64,000 nucleotides of DNA from assembly GCF_000149955.1 (NCBI RefSeq), contig NC_030990.1, positions 2,996,627 through 3,060,626 of the forward strand, in the 5' to 3' direction. The translations under genes were made by a program, and so were the position numbers. The notes under the pieces are model-generated. The model had not been told where the DNA came from, made no database searches, and worked only from the letters and a program-made list of their open reading frames with translations. Below, piece after piece: positions 36,830 through 48,084 of this stretch. How positions within the stretch are numbered: the first letter of the stretch is position 1; each line of letters opens with the position of its first letter. The stretch is from Fusarium oxysporum f. sp. lycopersici 4287. Taxonomy: Eukaryota; Ascomycota; Sordariomycetes; Hypocreales; Nectriaceae.

Positions 36830-38279
36830 CTATCGCGCCGAACGGCGTCGCCGCTTTCCTTGCAACGAAGCTTCGCCCTCATCTTGCTCTCCGTCGCTTG
36901 AATCGTCGTGACTCCTAGCATTTTTAGACCGGTCATTTCCCTTCTTGATAGAAATAATACAGCCTTGCTCCTTAAGTCGCTTGGTCAACTTTGTGCTGGC
37001 CTGCATCCCAGGAAAGTCCTTTGCTGTATAAACAGTAAAAACATCGCTCTTATCGTCAACCAAAGTCGGGAAGCGCTTCACCTCTTTTGCACGGATTGGG
37101 TCAATTTTGACCAAGGCGAAATGAAGGCGAAATGAGCCAGGAGTTCTGCAGGACAAGTCTGGAAAGCAGAAGAAGCAACCCTCCTCGCCATGTTCTAAAA
37201 GCCAACGAACGGGGCACTGACTAATAAGCCCATGAGTCGGCGCTGTTGCCGATNNNNNNNNNNNNNNNNNNNNNNNNNNNNNNNNNNNNNNNNNNNNNNN
37301 NNNNNNNNNNNNNNNNNNNNNNNNNNNNNNNNNNNNNNNNNNNNNNNNNNNNNCGGGACCCAGATTCATCGTATATAGAGCAGCTCATCACGTATTGGGG
37401 ATAGCGCAGATGTTTTACTGTCTCCTCTTTCGTGAGATTGGCACCTTCAATGAGAAGCTGAACGATTGGCGGCGGATCGATTACTCTCCGGTCTCTCTCC
37501 CCGAATCCGCATGATCGAGCCGCAATTGGTTGCTGCCGTATCTGGAGCCTAAAGCGAACATCGCCTGAGCGATTGTTCGCGCTCATCCTACCGCCACTTC
37601 CCTCGCCAGTGGTAAGAATATCGGGTATCTTCATATGATCAGGCCTCGGTTCAGTTGGAGATACCATAGGACTATTCGAATGAGGCGGCCCACCATTGGT
37701 TGTAGCAGCCGGATTGAAGTGATACTCTGTAAAGGGAGGAACGGCACACATATCGATTGATGGTCTATGCTGGCCATGTACGAAGGCGGGCGGTTGATCC
37801 TCTGACACCGAGTGCAGTCTCGGCGCATATACTGGATGGTGGCCTTGCACGTGGTCCAGCATTTCGCTATTCCGTAGACGTAAGGTAGATGGAGCTTGCG
37901 GTGGACGGGCTTGCTGTCCAGCTGTAGGATCAGTAGCATATAGCCCAGGTGGTGGATGAAGAGGATGATGAGGTTGGTTTTGAGGCACAGAGCCCGGCAT
38001 CTCATTCAGTTGGTAAACATGGCCAGTTCGCGGGTGTTGATGATGCTGCAGCTGTGAAGGACGACGATGATCGGGCCCTACGGTGAGTAGGCCCACCGGA
38101 GAATACAGGTGTTGGTCATAGTGAGAGCGAGCTGGACCCCGAGGAGGATGATGTGTGTCCGGTGCCCAATTCATTATTGTCGTCGGGTGTGGATGTGGCA
38201 TGGCCTCCGGCATGGTCTGTGGCATCGCGTTCAGCCGCTGTGATGTTCGCGCGGCGGTCTCGACAGCTGTTAGAGACAT
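36830..38279 (-). CDS. Velvet-domain regulator, VelC-like (interrupted by an assembly gap and a frame break)
   Basis: Fungal velvet proteins bind DNA and form VeA/VelB/VosA/VelC complexes controlling development and secondary metabolism. The ATG at 38279 opens a long His/Pro-rich N-terminal region (about 230 residues). The velvet domain follows: RLQIRQQPIAARSCGFGERD, VIDPPPIVQL, VMSCSIYDESG. The gap 37254-37353 removes the next codons. After it come RRLMGLLVSAPFVG in one frame and HGEEGCFFCFPDLSCRTPGS in the next, through to a basic C-terminus (KRRRRSAR) that may be a nuclear signal. The frame change lies in a T4 run at 37197-37200, where one extra T would join them. The long N-terminal extension favours VelC over VosA or VelB; this is from memory of the family. 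Confidence 0.85.
37254..37353. other. Assembly gap (100 N)
   Basis: Exactly 100 N, the customary placeholder for a gap of unknown size. It lies inside the velvet domain. The flanking conserved sequence suggests that only about 5-15 codons are missing. Confidence 0.95.
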
Positions 38280-41200
38280 GAACGTTGTGGAATATTCCGG
38301 TGCAGTCAGGAAGGACTACCATCAACATAGATGGATGGGAAAGAGAGACGCCAGTGTCGAGCTTATTAGTGGAGGATCAGTGGCGGCTTAGATCGGTTGC
38401 ATCAACAGCTAACTTATACCCAGGTACTCAGTACAGAACCCTTTCGGTAGCGTCCAATAAGAGAATAGGATCAGCCAAGCCAAAGGGAAGAAAAGAGCGG
38501 GAAGGGCCCAATAGTCCACTACTTCCAGGGAGCCGGCTGTAAGACGGAATGCGGGCGGTTCCACTGACCAGATAGACGATGGGGGGAGTGGATGAAGGCT
38601 GGTGTAGTCAAAGGCGTGTAGCCTCAATGGACTCCTAGCGGTCTGAAAGGACGCTATTGACTCAGATCGATTAAAGCCTTTCTTTGGATGAGACTAGCAG
38701 GCTGGCCAACGGCCGGGGGTAGCGGGAGAATCTCGGCCAAGCCCACAACAATGTCCGGGTTGAAGACAGAGGTAGCAAAGGAAATACAGGCTCATATGCA
38801 GTAAAAGACTTGGAGGAAGAGGGCTGTAGAATGAGAGGCCGTGGGCAGCCGTATTTCTGCTGTGTATTGATGGAAAACGTAAGGGATGTGGGCGAGCTCG
38901 CAGCCACACCCACAAAGAAGCCGGATTTGGTCTCTGCTAAGCCTGGTTCTAACGGGGAATATGACGGCTCTAGAGAACGCGAGACTTTGCGTGAGGGAAA
39001 AGGATAGCAACGCTATCGTGCGGGTGAATAAATATAGGTCAGAACGCGAGGGTATAGAGCTGTTTAGCGTCACAATGCAAACACCATGCCTATGGAATAG
39101 AAAACAAGGACCCGGAGGTGAAGTAGCTGAAGGGACGACGACCCTAAGCGTAAAGCCGTTCCAGCCTCAGTCGAGAGCGGAATAAAATGGTTCGAGTCCA
39201 AAGGTTTCAGACGGCTGAGGCAAAAGTCAAAACGAAGGAAACTCCCAAGCACTGGAGAACCAGGAAGCAACCAATATTCCCGCCTGTGTATTGTTGGCGG
39301 AGGACCAATGGCAGAAGAGATATTGTTGAGCTTTGAGAGGCAATAAATCGGAAAAAACTGAAACGAAAGCCACCCAGCAGTATGTATGCCTTGTAAGATC
39401 AAACCCAAAATCGTCGATTTCGACAATTGCCAAATGCGGATGTCAGAAAACAAAAGGGCTGACCGGTGGCAGTTGAAGATATAGTACAAAATGAGACCTC
39501 GCAAGCACAAGTTCTCAGGTGATGGCAAGAAAAGCTAGAGATTATTGAGTATGACAGGGGGAGGTGGGATTATTAATAAATATTTGCCATTGCCTGGCCT
39601 ACCAACAGACATGAAAAAGTCTTGGGCATAAAAACCAAAAAGCACCCATTAGCACTCGCCTCCCGCTACCTGGCCTCGGATCACAGCCAATACTAGGCAC
39701 GAGGTGCAAATGGAGCACCCATGGTCAGGTAAAGTATGTAATAAGAAAAAATTGCGTCGTTAAATGCAGTAAAAGCAACTAGGTAGGTCGGCATGTAGGT
39801 GAGTGAGTTGAGCGGATGGATGCTTGCAAGGGAATTTTGACCCGCCATGCGGCCGCAGATAGAGGCCTGCATGTTACGTACCAAGCACTCGCGCATCTAC
39901 AAGTATTAAAAGAGGCCTAAAAAGCACGGGGCTTATGCAAATCACCAAGTATCGGCCGGGGAAACAGATCGGTATCGAGGGCATGACTTGGTGTATAGAT
40001 ACTCTGGACTCTCCTGTCCACTGCGTTGTCGTAGTTGTGGTCGCGCAAACGTTCTCTGTCATAGGCCATCTTTGAAATCATTGTATTTATGAACTCTCAA
40101 GCTACTCGATCTTGAGTGCACGCTAACAAATGCAGCCTCCGCCAGCAAAGTGCCAGTCTGGGATCTTGGCTCTCAAGCGGGCATCGCACGCCAGCTCATG
40201 ATGGGTATATGTGGACCTTGAGTGGGTCGATCATCGAAGCATTGCATTCCCTGTAGGGCAGCAGAAACACACAGGGGGATGGAGATCAGTGGATGGAAAT
40301 ATCGTGAATCGCATCCCTTAGTTTGGTTTGCTAACCTCAGGTAGCTTAAAGGATGTTCCAGGGCTGAATCTGGCTGGCTAAAGGCACCCACGGGGACAAG
40401 ATGTCAACAAGATCGATTTAGGTCTGTGCCCTTCCCAAGCTCGGGTAAGCTACCTAATACCTTACTTGGATCGAAGAAACCGAATAAAGAAAGTCAGAAG
40501 GGAGATCGGCAAGTTGCATCTTATCGAGGAATCTCAACCATGCTTGTTAGACTCTTTAATGTCTAATTAAGGTAAATACCTAGCATCTCTTCCCTTAGCC
40601 AGCAACCTGTCAACTGTCACCCGTCCACACCAGCAGTCAAAGACTGGAGTCGTTGATTACATCTATCTTGAGTTTTAGTATCCGTGCCGTTGAGCTTCTT
40701 ACTTACAAACCTCTTTCCTTCTGCTATCAAAGTGATGAAGCAGGCTCTCGGCTCTTCTGGCGACGTCTATGTCGAATACCGACCATTTGTATCCCGTTCA
40801 GCATTTCGAAAGGTAACGAGTCAACATGCTGGCCAGGTCAAATTGCTTTTTAATCTTTGAGTGCATGGACTTGAACTGAGTTTCAGCGCCACCGCGCTTC
40901 GTCAGGCTTTGTTGAGATCATGGTAACAACCCAGGCTGGCTTCCCTTGTACTGCGTTCCGTACCGTTTCTTCAACGGGAATAACTTTCATTGGCCTCTTC
41001 GACGGGAGCTCCCCCGGAGGTCTCTTATTCGTGGCAGTCATTCACTTCTGGTATGTACATAAGCTGAGTTCGACGCTGTATTTGTAGCGCAGATATGTGC
41101 GTCGACATGCAGTATAACAACCTGGGCGCCTTGAGCAGAAATCTCAAGCTATTTTAACATTGCTGACAAGTTTCTCTGCAGGGACGATATTGTTACATTG

Positions 41201-43636
41201 AACTAAGCCTGCTGACTGCACATGCATATCCGGAACTAGGTTCTCGCCCTCCCCGCAACGAGGCATGCATGTCGTCTGAGTGGCGAGAGCCAAACCTGTG
41301 AAATTACTACATACGAGCATTCTATCAGCACTCACCGATCCAAGATGCCAACACAATCGCCTCCACTCCTCAAGTTAGACGTGGGGCTAAAGGTTCCTTT
41401 CTCCCTTTGAAGTACAACGCTCATCGTCATTGGCCATCAAAAACTATAACCTCAAAATGAAAACCGGCAACTTACCTCCGCCTCCTCCCCAATGGCTTCC
41501 ATCATGTTAGAAACACATATCGGTGATGTACAGTGATAGGTATCGTCTGCTCGATCCATGGATATGGTGCTCCACGGACCCGGAGCGTGGGCAAACAAGC
41601 AAGCTAGGACGCGTCTGGTAATTCGTCATTTCCACGCCATTCAGCTTTGAACTTTCAATCCTGCTGGCTACATTTCGGTCACAGCATGATGCACAATATT
41701 ATTCGTTGAGATACGCGAACCAAGACGCCATCTCCGTGGCTACAGGCTAGCAGACTCTTTTGTACGGACACGGGCTCGGACCTTCAACCAAGTCTTCGAC
41801 ACACAACAGACCTAAACAATCAGATTGAAAAATTGACAAGTCGTTGTGAGCTTAATTGACCACCCTGCAGCTTGTCCGTCAGAGCTAGCCTGCGATTGGC
41901 TCCTACGCTTGAAGGGGAATGCACCTCGTTGGTGATAGCACATCATGAGCACCAAGAAATCCTGCTATCTGGGCTTGTTTCATAATGGCATATCACCCAC
42001 GAAACGGCTCAATGATAGAGCATTGAGGAATGGTTTCCTTGTTCTTCTTCTGTATGTTGGGAAATGACCGTCCGTTCTCGTTATATACCCAGATATTATT
42101 GGCAGGGCCGCACGTCATACATCTCAACATTCAGACATTCAACAGTAAACACCATATTTTAACTGAAGTACATGCCAAGACGACACCATATGTTATTGAA
42201 GCGTCGTCTTTTCTTGCATGCATGCGTGCACATCCAGTTCCATGGCCTTGGAACAGTTTCACATTAACACCATCCCCTTACTGCGGCTTACCATCAAGCT
42301 TGGCTACGTTCCACAACAGCTTGAAGACGAGCTCTAATCCAATAAAGTCGGCCAGTGACCGTGCTAGTCTCTACTGCACTTCACATGCATGTTTGGGCTT
42401 TATCAGCGAACAAGAGACTGATAGCCATTGCTATAAGACCTCCTCTACCCAGCATTGATGGTGCTCGCTTACAGCTTGGTCTGGCACCTTCCCAAATGAT
42501 CTGATGAACCCTTTAAGATCTATCCATTCAAAAACTGAAACGAAATAACTGCTTCATTATAGTTAGCTTGACAACAAACCCCTTACCATGAGAGGTGGTG
42601 CTGAGTTATCCCCCTTGGATCACCAACACTATTACTTTGTTAGCTTCCATATTCGTTTGCAATATCTCAATTGTGATTTTAGGTTATCATGTACTGGGAA
42701 AAGATATCTCGGCCGCTACCTTGTAAAAATCGTCGTAAGATCTGGCCGACCCTTTGCAAGATGAGATAGTTCAGCCGTCAGCGCTAGGAGTTGGCCAGCT
42801 ACTTGTCCAGTTTGTTGTATGCAACATTAGGCTGGACGGAGGAGCAGATCTGATTGCGTGTGAACGCCCATGTGTAGCTTATGGCTTCGCACGTCCACAA
42901 CCGAGCCCGGTTGAATAGCGAGGGGAAGTGATCAAGATACAAAAATGAGGCATGATAGGGCATCTTGGGTCTCTATTCCATCTGCATATGTCTGTTCCAT
43001 CTGCCTATATTCCTCTAAGTTGTTCACTGAGCTTCGTACATCTAACAAAACGTGCTCAATATACTGACCATTAGCAGCAGGGTGCTCAGTCCTCGTGGTT
43101 CCTCTAAGTAATACACAGATACCATGTCCCACCGTCTCCCATTTGGAGTCCGTCACGCTTTTGAAGTTCTCCGATCTATCATGTCCCAAACCCGCTCATC
43201 CATTGAACCCAGGAGAAAAAAACAATAAACCCACTATGCCCAACCAGAATGCCGCTGTGAAGAAACTCCAGGCTGTGCTCGCTATTCCAAATCAACCCCT
43301 TCCAAAAAACCAAGTAAAAAAGTGCCAAGTCAGCTTTGGCAGAAAACGAGTAAACTATTTATGTAACCTCGTAATATGATATTATAGCATGTTGTGTTGC
43401 ATGCCGGTCTGCTTCCATGCCTGCAGGCTGGGAGGTTGAATCGGTTCAACAAACAAAAGGACAGAAGTTGGTAAGGGTATCAAGTCATGAAGATATGCGA
43501 AGTGCATCGTATCAGAAGAGAAAATACAAACCCCGCATATGGATCTGTAGTCATAACATATTAAAATAGTAATAGTCGAAAATTGAGAAGAAGTGAAGGA
43601 AGTATAGCTGAGGTGGTGCTGTTCAGGGTCGATATT
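38280..43636. other. Gene-poor region, 5.4 kb
   Basis: The left part (38280 to about 39500) is probably the promoter and long 5' leader of the velvet gene. The right end holds the 3' UTR of the DUF7729-like gene. Open frames such as 42030-42458 (plus, 142 codons) and 39070-39528 (minus) show no domain, signal peptide or splice structure. No RNA gene was recognised. Confidence 0.4.
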
Positions 43637-44761
43637 CTATAACACAGCATTGACTAGTGCTGCACTGCCGAGGGCAAGTACTAAGCCAACCCATGACGGG
43701 GCAAATATATGCGCCAGGTTGGTCTCTTCTGGAGGCAAAGTGCTATTGACAAAATCTGGGCCACAGAGAGTGTTCACTTGTCGAGCTGCGCTTTCGTAGG
43801 TGAGTGCCACAGGTTGAGAACGGTCTTCAGCGGCTGCGTGGAAGATGTTCATAGTTTCTTGTATGCACCAGCTGCATGAGGGGTTGGTGCTACCAGGCAA
43901 TGTAAGGTTATACGGTAGGTAGTAGAAGTAGGCGTTGGCGGCGGTCGTGGTATTTGTGACAGCATTGGCGTAACAATACATATCATCCTCGGGTGTTTGA
44001 AGACAGGTAGCCTTGTACATCATCTCGTAGGCCTTCATGCCATAAAGGAACTGCTTGACGATAGTGTTGCCCGATTCCCATTCTTGCTTGCAGTTCTCTG
44101 ATGCAGTGAGGTTGCGCGCTGCAGCATCGAAGAAGTCAGTGCAGTACGTGACGTTTGCAGCACATGTTGCATCGAGTACTCGGACTATGCTCAAGAGCTG
44201 CTTCTGAGCTTCAAAGAAGCCACGGGACGTCTGGGATTTCGTCAATATTTATGACCTGCCTGCCATCCATTGACTGGAACTTACCTGGAGCATCATAGAG
44301 AGGGGGTAGCAAGTTTCGTAAGAAGGGTCGGAAAGGATTCCATTCAGAAACGCGGGGCAGTTACTATCTGATGTGGTCGAAAGCTCGGCTGACAAATTTC
44401 CATCAAAAGCTTCAGGTAAAGGTGTGTTTGTCGCAGCAGCAGTCTTTGCAGCACGTTGAATGGTGACAGTTGTTGCCTTGGATTTGCCCTCGGTTTTGGA
44501 AGGGGTTTCCTTGTTGACGATTTCCTTGACTTCATCTTCATCCTTGCGTCGGTGTAGCTCATATCTGTTGATCGTAAGTGCATGGTGTCGTCGATGTCGG
44601 AGTGAAGATGATGATGTCTCAGTACCCGCTAGGACTGTAGAAGTAAGACATGCTAAGAGTAGGAGAAATGATAATGCTATTCGCAAGCGGGGCGCGCGGT
44701 AGCTGGTGGAGTTCGGCCTACTGCAAGTCGTTGTTGAGGCAGACCACGATGATGAAGCCAT
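43637..44761 (-). CDS. DUF7729-like secreted/surface protein, probably GPI-anchored
   Basis: Exons are 44285-44761 and 43637-44230 with a 54-nt intron, giving 356 aa. The ATG at 44761 is followed by about 30 polar residues and then a hydrophobic stretch (IALSFLLLLACLTSTVLAG), a signal peptide or anchor. The domain (about residues 135-330) has the spaced cysteines and motifs of a common fungal family I remember as DUF7729: CPAFLNGIL, CYPLSMMLQ, VLDATCAANVTYC, YCYANAVTN, a YYLP segment, and an N-terminal-facing NxT/NxS-rich surface. The last 30 residues are a short spacer and a hydrophobic tail, consistent with GPI attachment. Its role is unknown; cell wall or plasma membrane is inferred. Confidence 0.82.
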
Positions 44762-46925
44762 GGCAACGAGCGACGAGGCGAAAGACGCCAAAGATGTATT
44801 AAATCGTATTCCAAGTATGTGCAGCAATCGAATTGATGGCGATGTGTACCAGCTTTAAGTGGATTGGCAGCACAGACAATCACAAGATTGAATGAATGTG
44901 TTTCACCACGATGGGCCCAATTTGACACGATAAAAGGTGGTGGTAGGTCAGTATTGGATAGTGCAGCACACACTGAAGCGATAGTTGTAGCGGTAGTGAG
45001 TCAATCGATTGGTGCCGAATGCCAATATTTAACAATTTCTCGGTGCAGGATCTTTATTGTTGTCGTTGCATGGCGCAATTTGCAAGGTTCCAAGTCGGAT
45101 GACACTTCCGATGAGTGGGAAGTCAATTGATAAATGAGAATCGTTCGCGGGGGTCCTCTTGCAGCCTCGATGGTCGAGAATGAGTGTAATGCGGTGCGTG
45201 ATATACCAAATGCGAGATGGGATTGGTTGCCAGGGGGGAGATGAGATGGCCGTAGAATTGCTACTGGGTGTTCGAGACTTGCACAAATCTGGTAGCGGTC
45301 GATGTGGCCAAGAAGTGCTTATTAAAAAGAAACAGGATGTTAAGAAAGAACGAGTGACTGTATATTGCAGTTGCAGTTGGAGCTGAAGTTGAGTCTGGGG
45401 TTGAAAATGATCGTCGTGAGTAGGTCGAAAAGGAGTGATGGAGTTGGCGAGCACAGATGGAAAGTTAACGAATGAATGGCGGGTCGAGAAACGAGTGATC
45501 GACGGCGGCTCTAACAGCACCTGAAGTAGAGGGAGGTCTGTAACTCAACGGCTGCGCAAGCAAAAAGAAAACGAAGGAAAGGAAGAGGGCGCCCACCAGT
45601 TGATTAGAGATGCCAGTATAGAATTCTAAGTGGATATCACGGGAAATGGGAGTCAGTGATGCCGGACAAGAAAGCAACAACCCCTACAAGGACAGCCAAG
45701 TTGACTCTAGCGGGCCAAGTCGGAGGGGAGACAAACGATTCCAGCCCAGGCCCTGCCTTGCTTTTGATGCTTGTCAATTTTGACCAGGATCGAGCAGGCA
45801 TCAATGAATCAATCAAATTCAAGAGCAGAGAGGCCCATGGCTTGAACCCAGGAAATAGCAAGGATAATTAAACCCTCCTTCGAGGCTTGCAGTAGTGTCT
45901 GTTAGCGCGACGGTTTATTGACTGGGCCTGATGCAGCGTGCTGTACCGTATCACCTAGAGTGTAAGGTGTGTACTGTAACTGGACAATAATGCGAAGTTT
46001 ACACAAAATGAATGAGAGAGATTGTTAAAAGAATGCTAGCAGCACGGTGATGCGGTTTAGGAGGGTATAGTGAAAAGTCTGCTAATAATCCATCACCCAT
46101 CTCCATGTACTGCCACCCACTCCGATAACTCTCTCCTGATACACAGACAAACCACAAAACATCAATTGTAGAAGAAGAGAAACCTCCTTCAGCGCCTTAC
46201 GCGTCCATATTCACATTCTTTGGTTACTAGGGTTCAATTCTGTTTCAAGCCGGCCCGCTTACTACCGGCATCCTAGAGGGAACCTCCATTCTCCGAACGG
46301 TATTGCATGCACACGTACGGATACAACACTTTCATATTCTCCGGGTTACACGATTGACTGTTCGCAAGCCAAAATGCATGTTCCCACACCACATGTATTC
46401 CCAGGTCGAAACGGACATCGAGCTGAAGACGGCAAGGCTTAGGAACAGGCGACTAGAAAAGGGGAGGGTCAAATCTCGCTTCCCCATAACGGACCAGCCA
46501 CCATTACCATGGATCCAGCCACGACAAGGCAAAAAATAGCATCTACAACCGATTTCTAGCGTAGGTAGGATCGCTTCAGGGCATCACCTCATTCCAAGGT
46601 TTATTGGTGGGTGGAGGGTGCTGGGTGGGTGCTGCGGAGGGACTATCCGTTCCCGATCAGGTCTGTCAGTTGAAGTTCAGTTCGTGCATGCACACGACTG
46701 AAGACTTCCAAGATTGTTCATTCATTCTCACCGTTTCGTTTCATTCCGGTCGTAATGTTTCGTTTCTTCAACTGAGATGGCACTCGTCAGCTTCAGGCCA
46801 GTGCCGGAATGGTTCTCTCCGCTGACGGTTACTCAGGTGATGTTGATTTAATCAGCGATTCTCTGCCACCACTGTGCCTGCTCCCAGGTTCTCAAGCTAA
46901 GACAGGCCCCTGAGCGATAAAAAGA

Positions 46926-47024
46926 CTCAGGTGAGTTGATTATAACTTGGTAGGCCTTTAGGCTAGAGATTTTTTGGCACCCTGACTGCTTGATTAACGG
47001 TCGGAAGTCTTCTTACTCCCTGAG
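46926..47024 (+). repeat. Short dispersed repeat, copy 1 (MITE-like)
   Basis: It begins CTCAGGTGAG and ends CTCCCTGAG, so the ends are imperfect inverted repeats. It aligns by eye with the copy at 47776-47854 over both ends; similarity also extends about 10-15 bases to the left (ATAAAAA). No coding capacity. Confidence 0.45.
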
Positions 47025-47775
47025 ACCAAGTTGAACTCTTCTAGCGTCCTCTCAATCTCCACCGAGACCCGATAGAGCTTCTCGCGTACCTTGCATGGTT
47101 TCCGCAACGCCTAAAGTAATTTCCTTGGCTTCTTAGCTCTCTCCAATGAAAAGCTTTGCTCCCCTGCCAAGGAGTCCCTGCCCTAGCTAAACTCTAGCCT
47201 CTGATGCGATGCGAGATGTGTTACGTCCCGATCATCAAGCGACTCTCAAAAATGAATAACGCGATTCATTGGTAGCTTGTCTAACTATAACAGAGATAAC
47301 TTCCATCCAACAATTCGTGCTTCGCCCCAAGACAATATCGAGTTTTCTCATTCCCGCATTCTCAGCCGTTGGCTACCGTGCAATGTCTAAAGTTTAGCAG
47401 AGACATTGATTGTCTCAAACAGTCGGGGACCCATCAATCACCACATTCACCGCTACCCCCGTCGGACCGTTCGTTTGGCCATAAACGTAAACGAGTGACT
47501 GATTCTTTGTGGCCGCGTCTGCCGCTAACAATGTTAGATACCATAGGTAGGTGAAGAATGCCGTTATCCGCTGTTTGTACCCGTCAGCCATCATCGTCTT
47601 CCAGAACTCCCAGTATGGTTCGTCCAGCTGTCATGTTCGAGACCCGTTTTCATTTCCTGTTATTCCTCCCTGTCTTGGATGTACTGTTGCACACGATAGC
47701 CATGCGGCGGCACTCCGATTGCCCCTCGAGGGGAGGCAATAAGACATAGGATATCGATCCTAAATTATAAAAATA

Positions 47776-47854
47776 CTCAGGTAAATTACTTAGATCTTAG
47801 GAGGCTCCTTGATGAGTTTATTCTCAAAGTCTGAGGTTTTTCTTGCTTCCTGAG
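47776..47854 (+). repeat. Short dispersed repeat, copy 2 (MITE-like)
   Basis: It begins CTCAGGTAAA and ends CTTCCTGAG. The right half (GTTTATTCTCAAAGTCTGAG then a T-rich CTTGCTTCC) matches the copy at 55269-55356 closely. The sequence left of it (CCTAAATTATAAAAATA) is also shared with that copy. Confidence 0.5.
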
Positions 47855-48084
47855 GCCCCCGTGTCTAACCACTAATGGAGATAATGCATTAATGCACGAC
47901 ACATTCACAGTCCGCATGTCAGTGGTATGGCATTGGAATGTTTGAAGAGAGTTGATTGATCAGATGGTATACATCAGAAATATTACAAACAATAATGAGA
48001 AAATATCCTCCTTTCTTCAAGAGAGGGATGTCCCTGCTAATAACAGATCGCCCAAACGCCAATACAATGCAGAAAAATTCTTCG

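Larger units (their letters stand above)
44762..48084. other. Intergenic region with two short repeat copies
   Basis: The left 1 kb is the promoter and leader side of the DUF7729-like gene, with pyrimidine-rich minus strand near 45550-45590. Two copies of a short dispersed repeat lie at 46926-47024 and 47776-47854. The right end holds the 3' UTR of the ABC transporter. No gene is supported. Confidence 0.45.

Noticed and set aside
42030..42458. 142-codon plus-strand open frame
   Set aside because: No domain or conserved pattern, and it sits alone in a gene-poor region.
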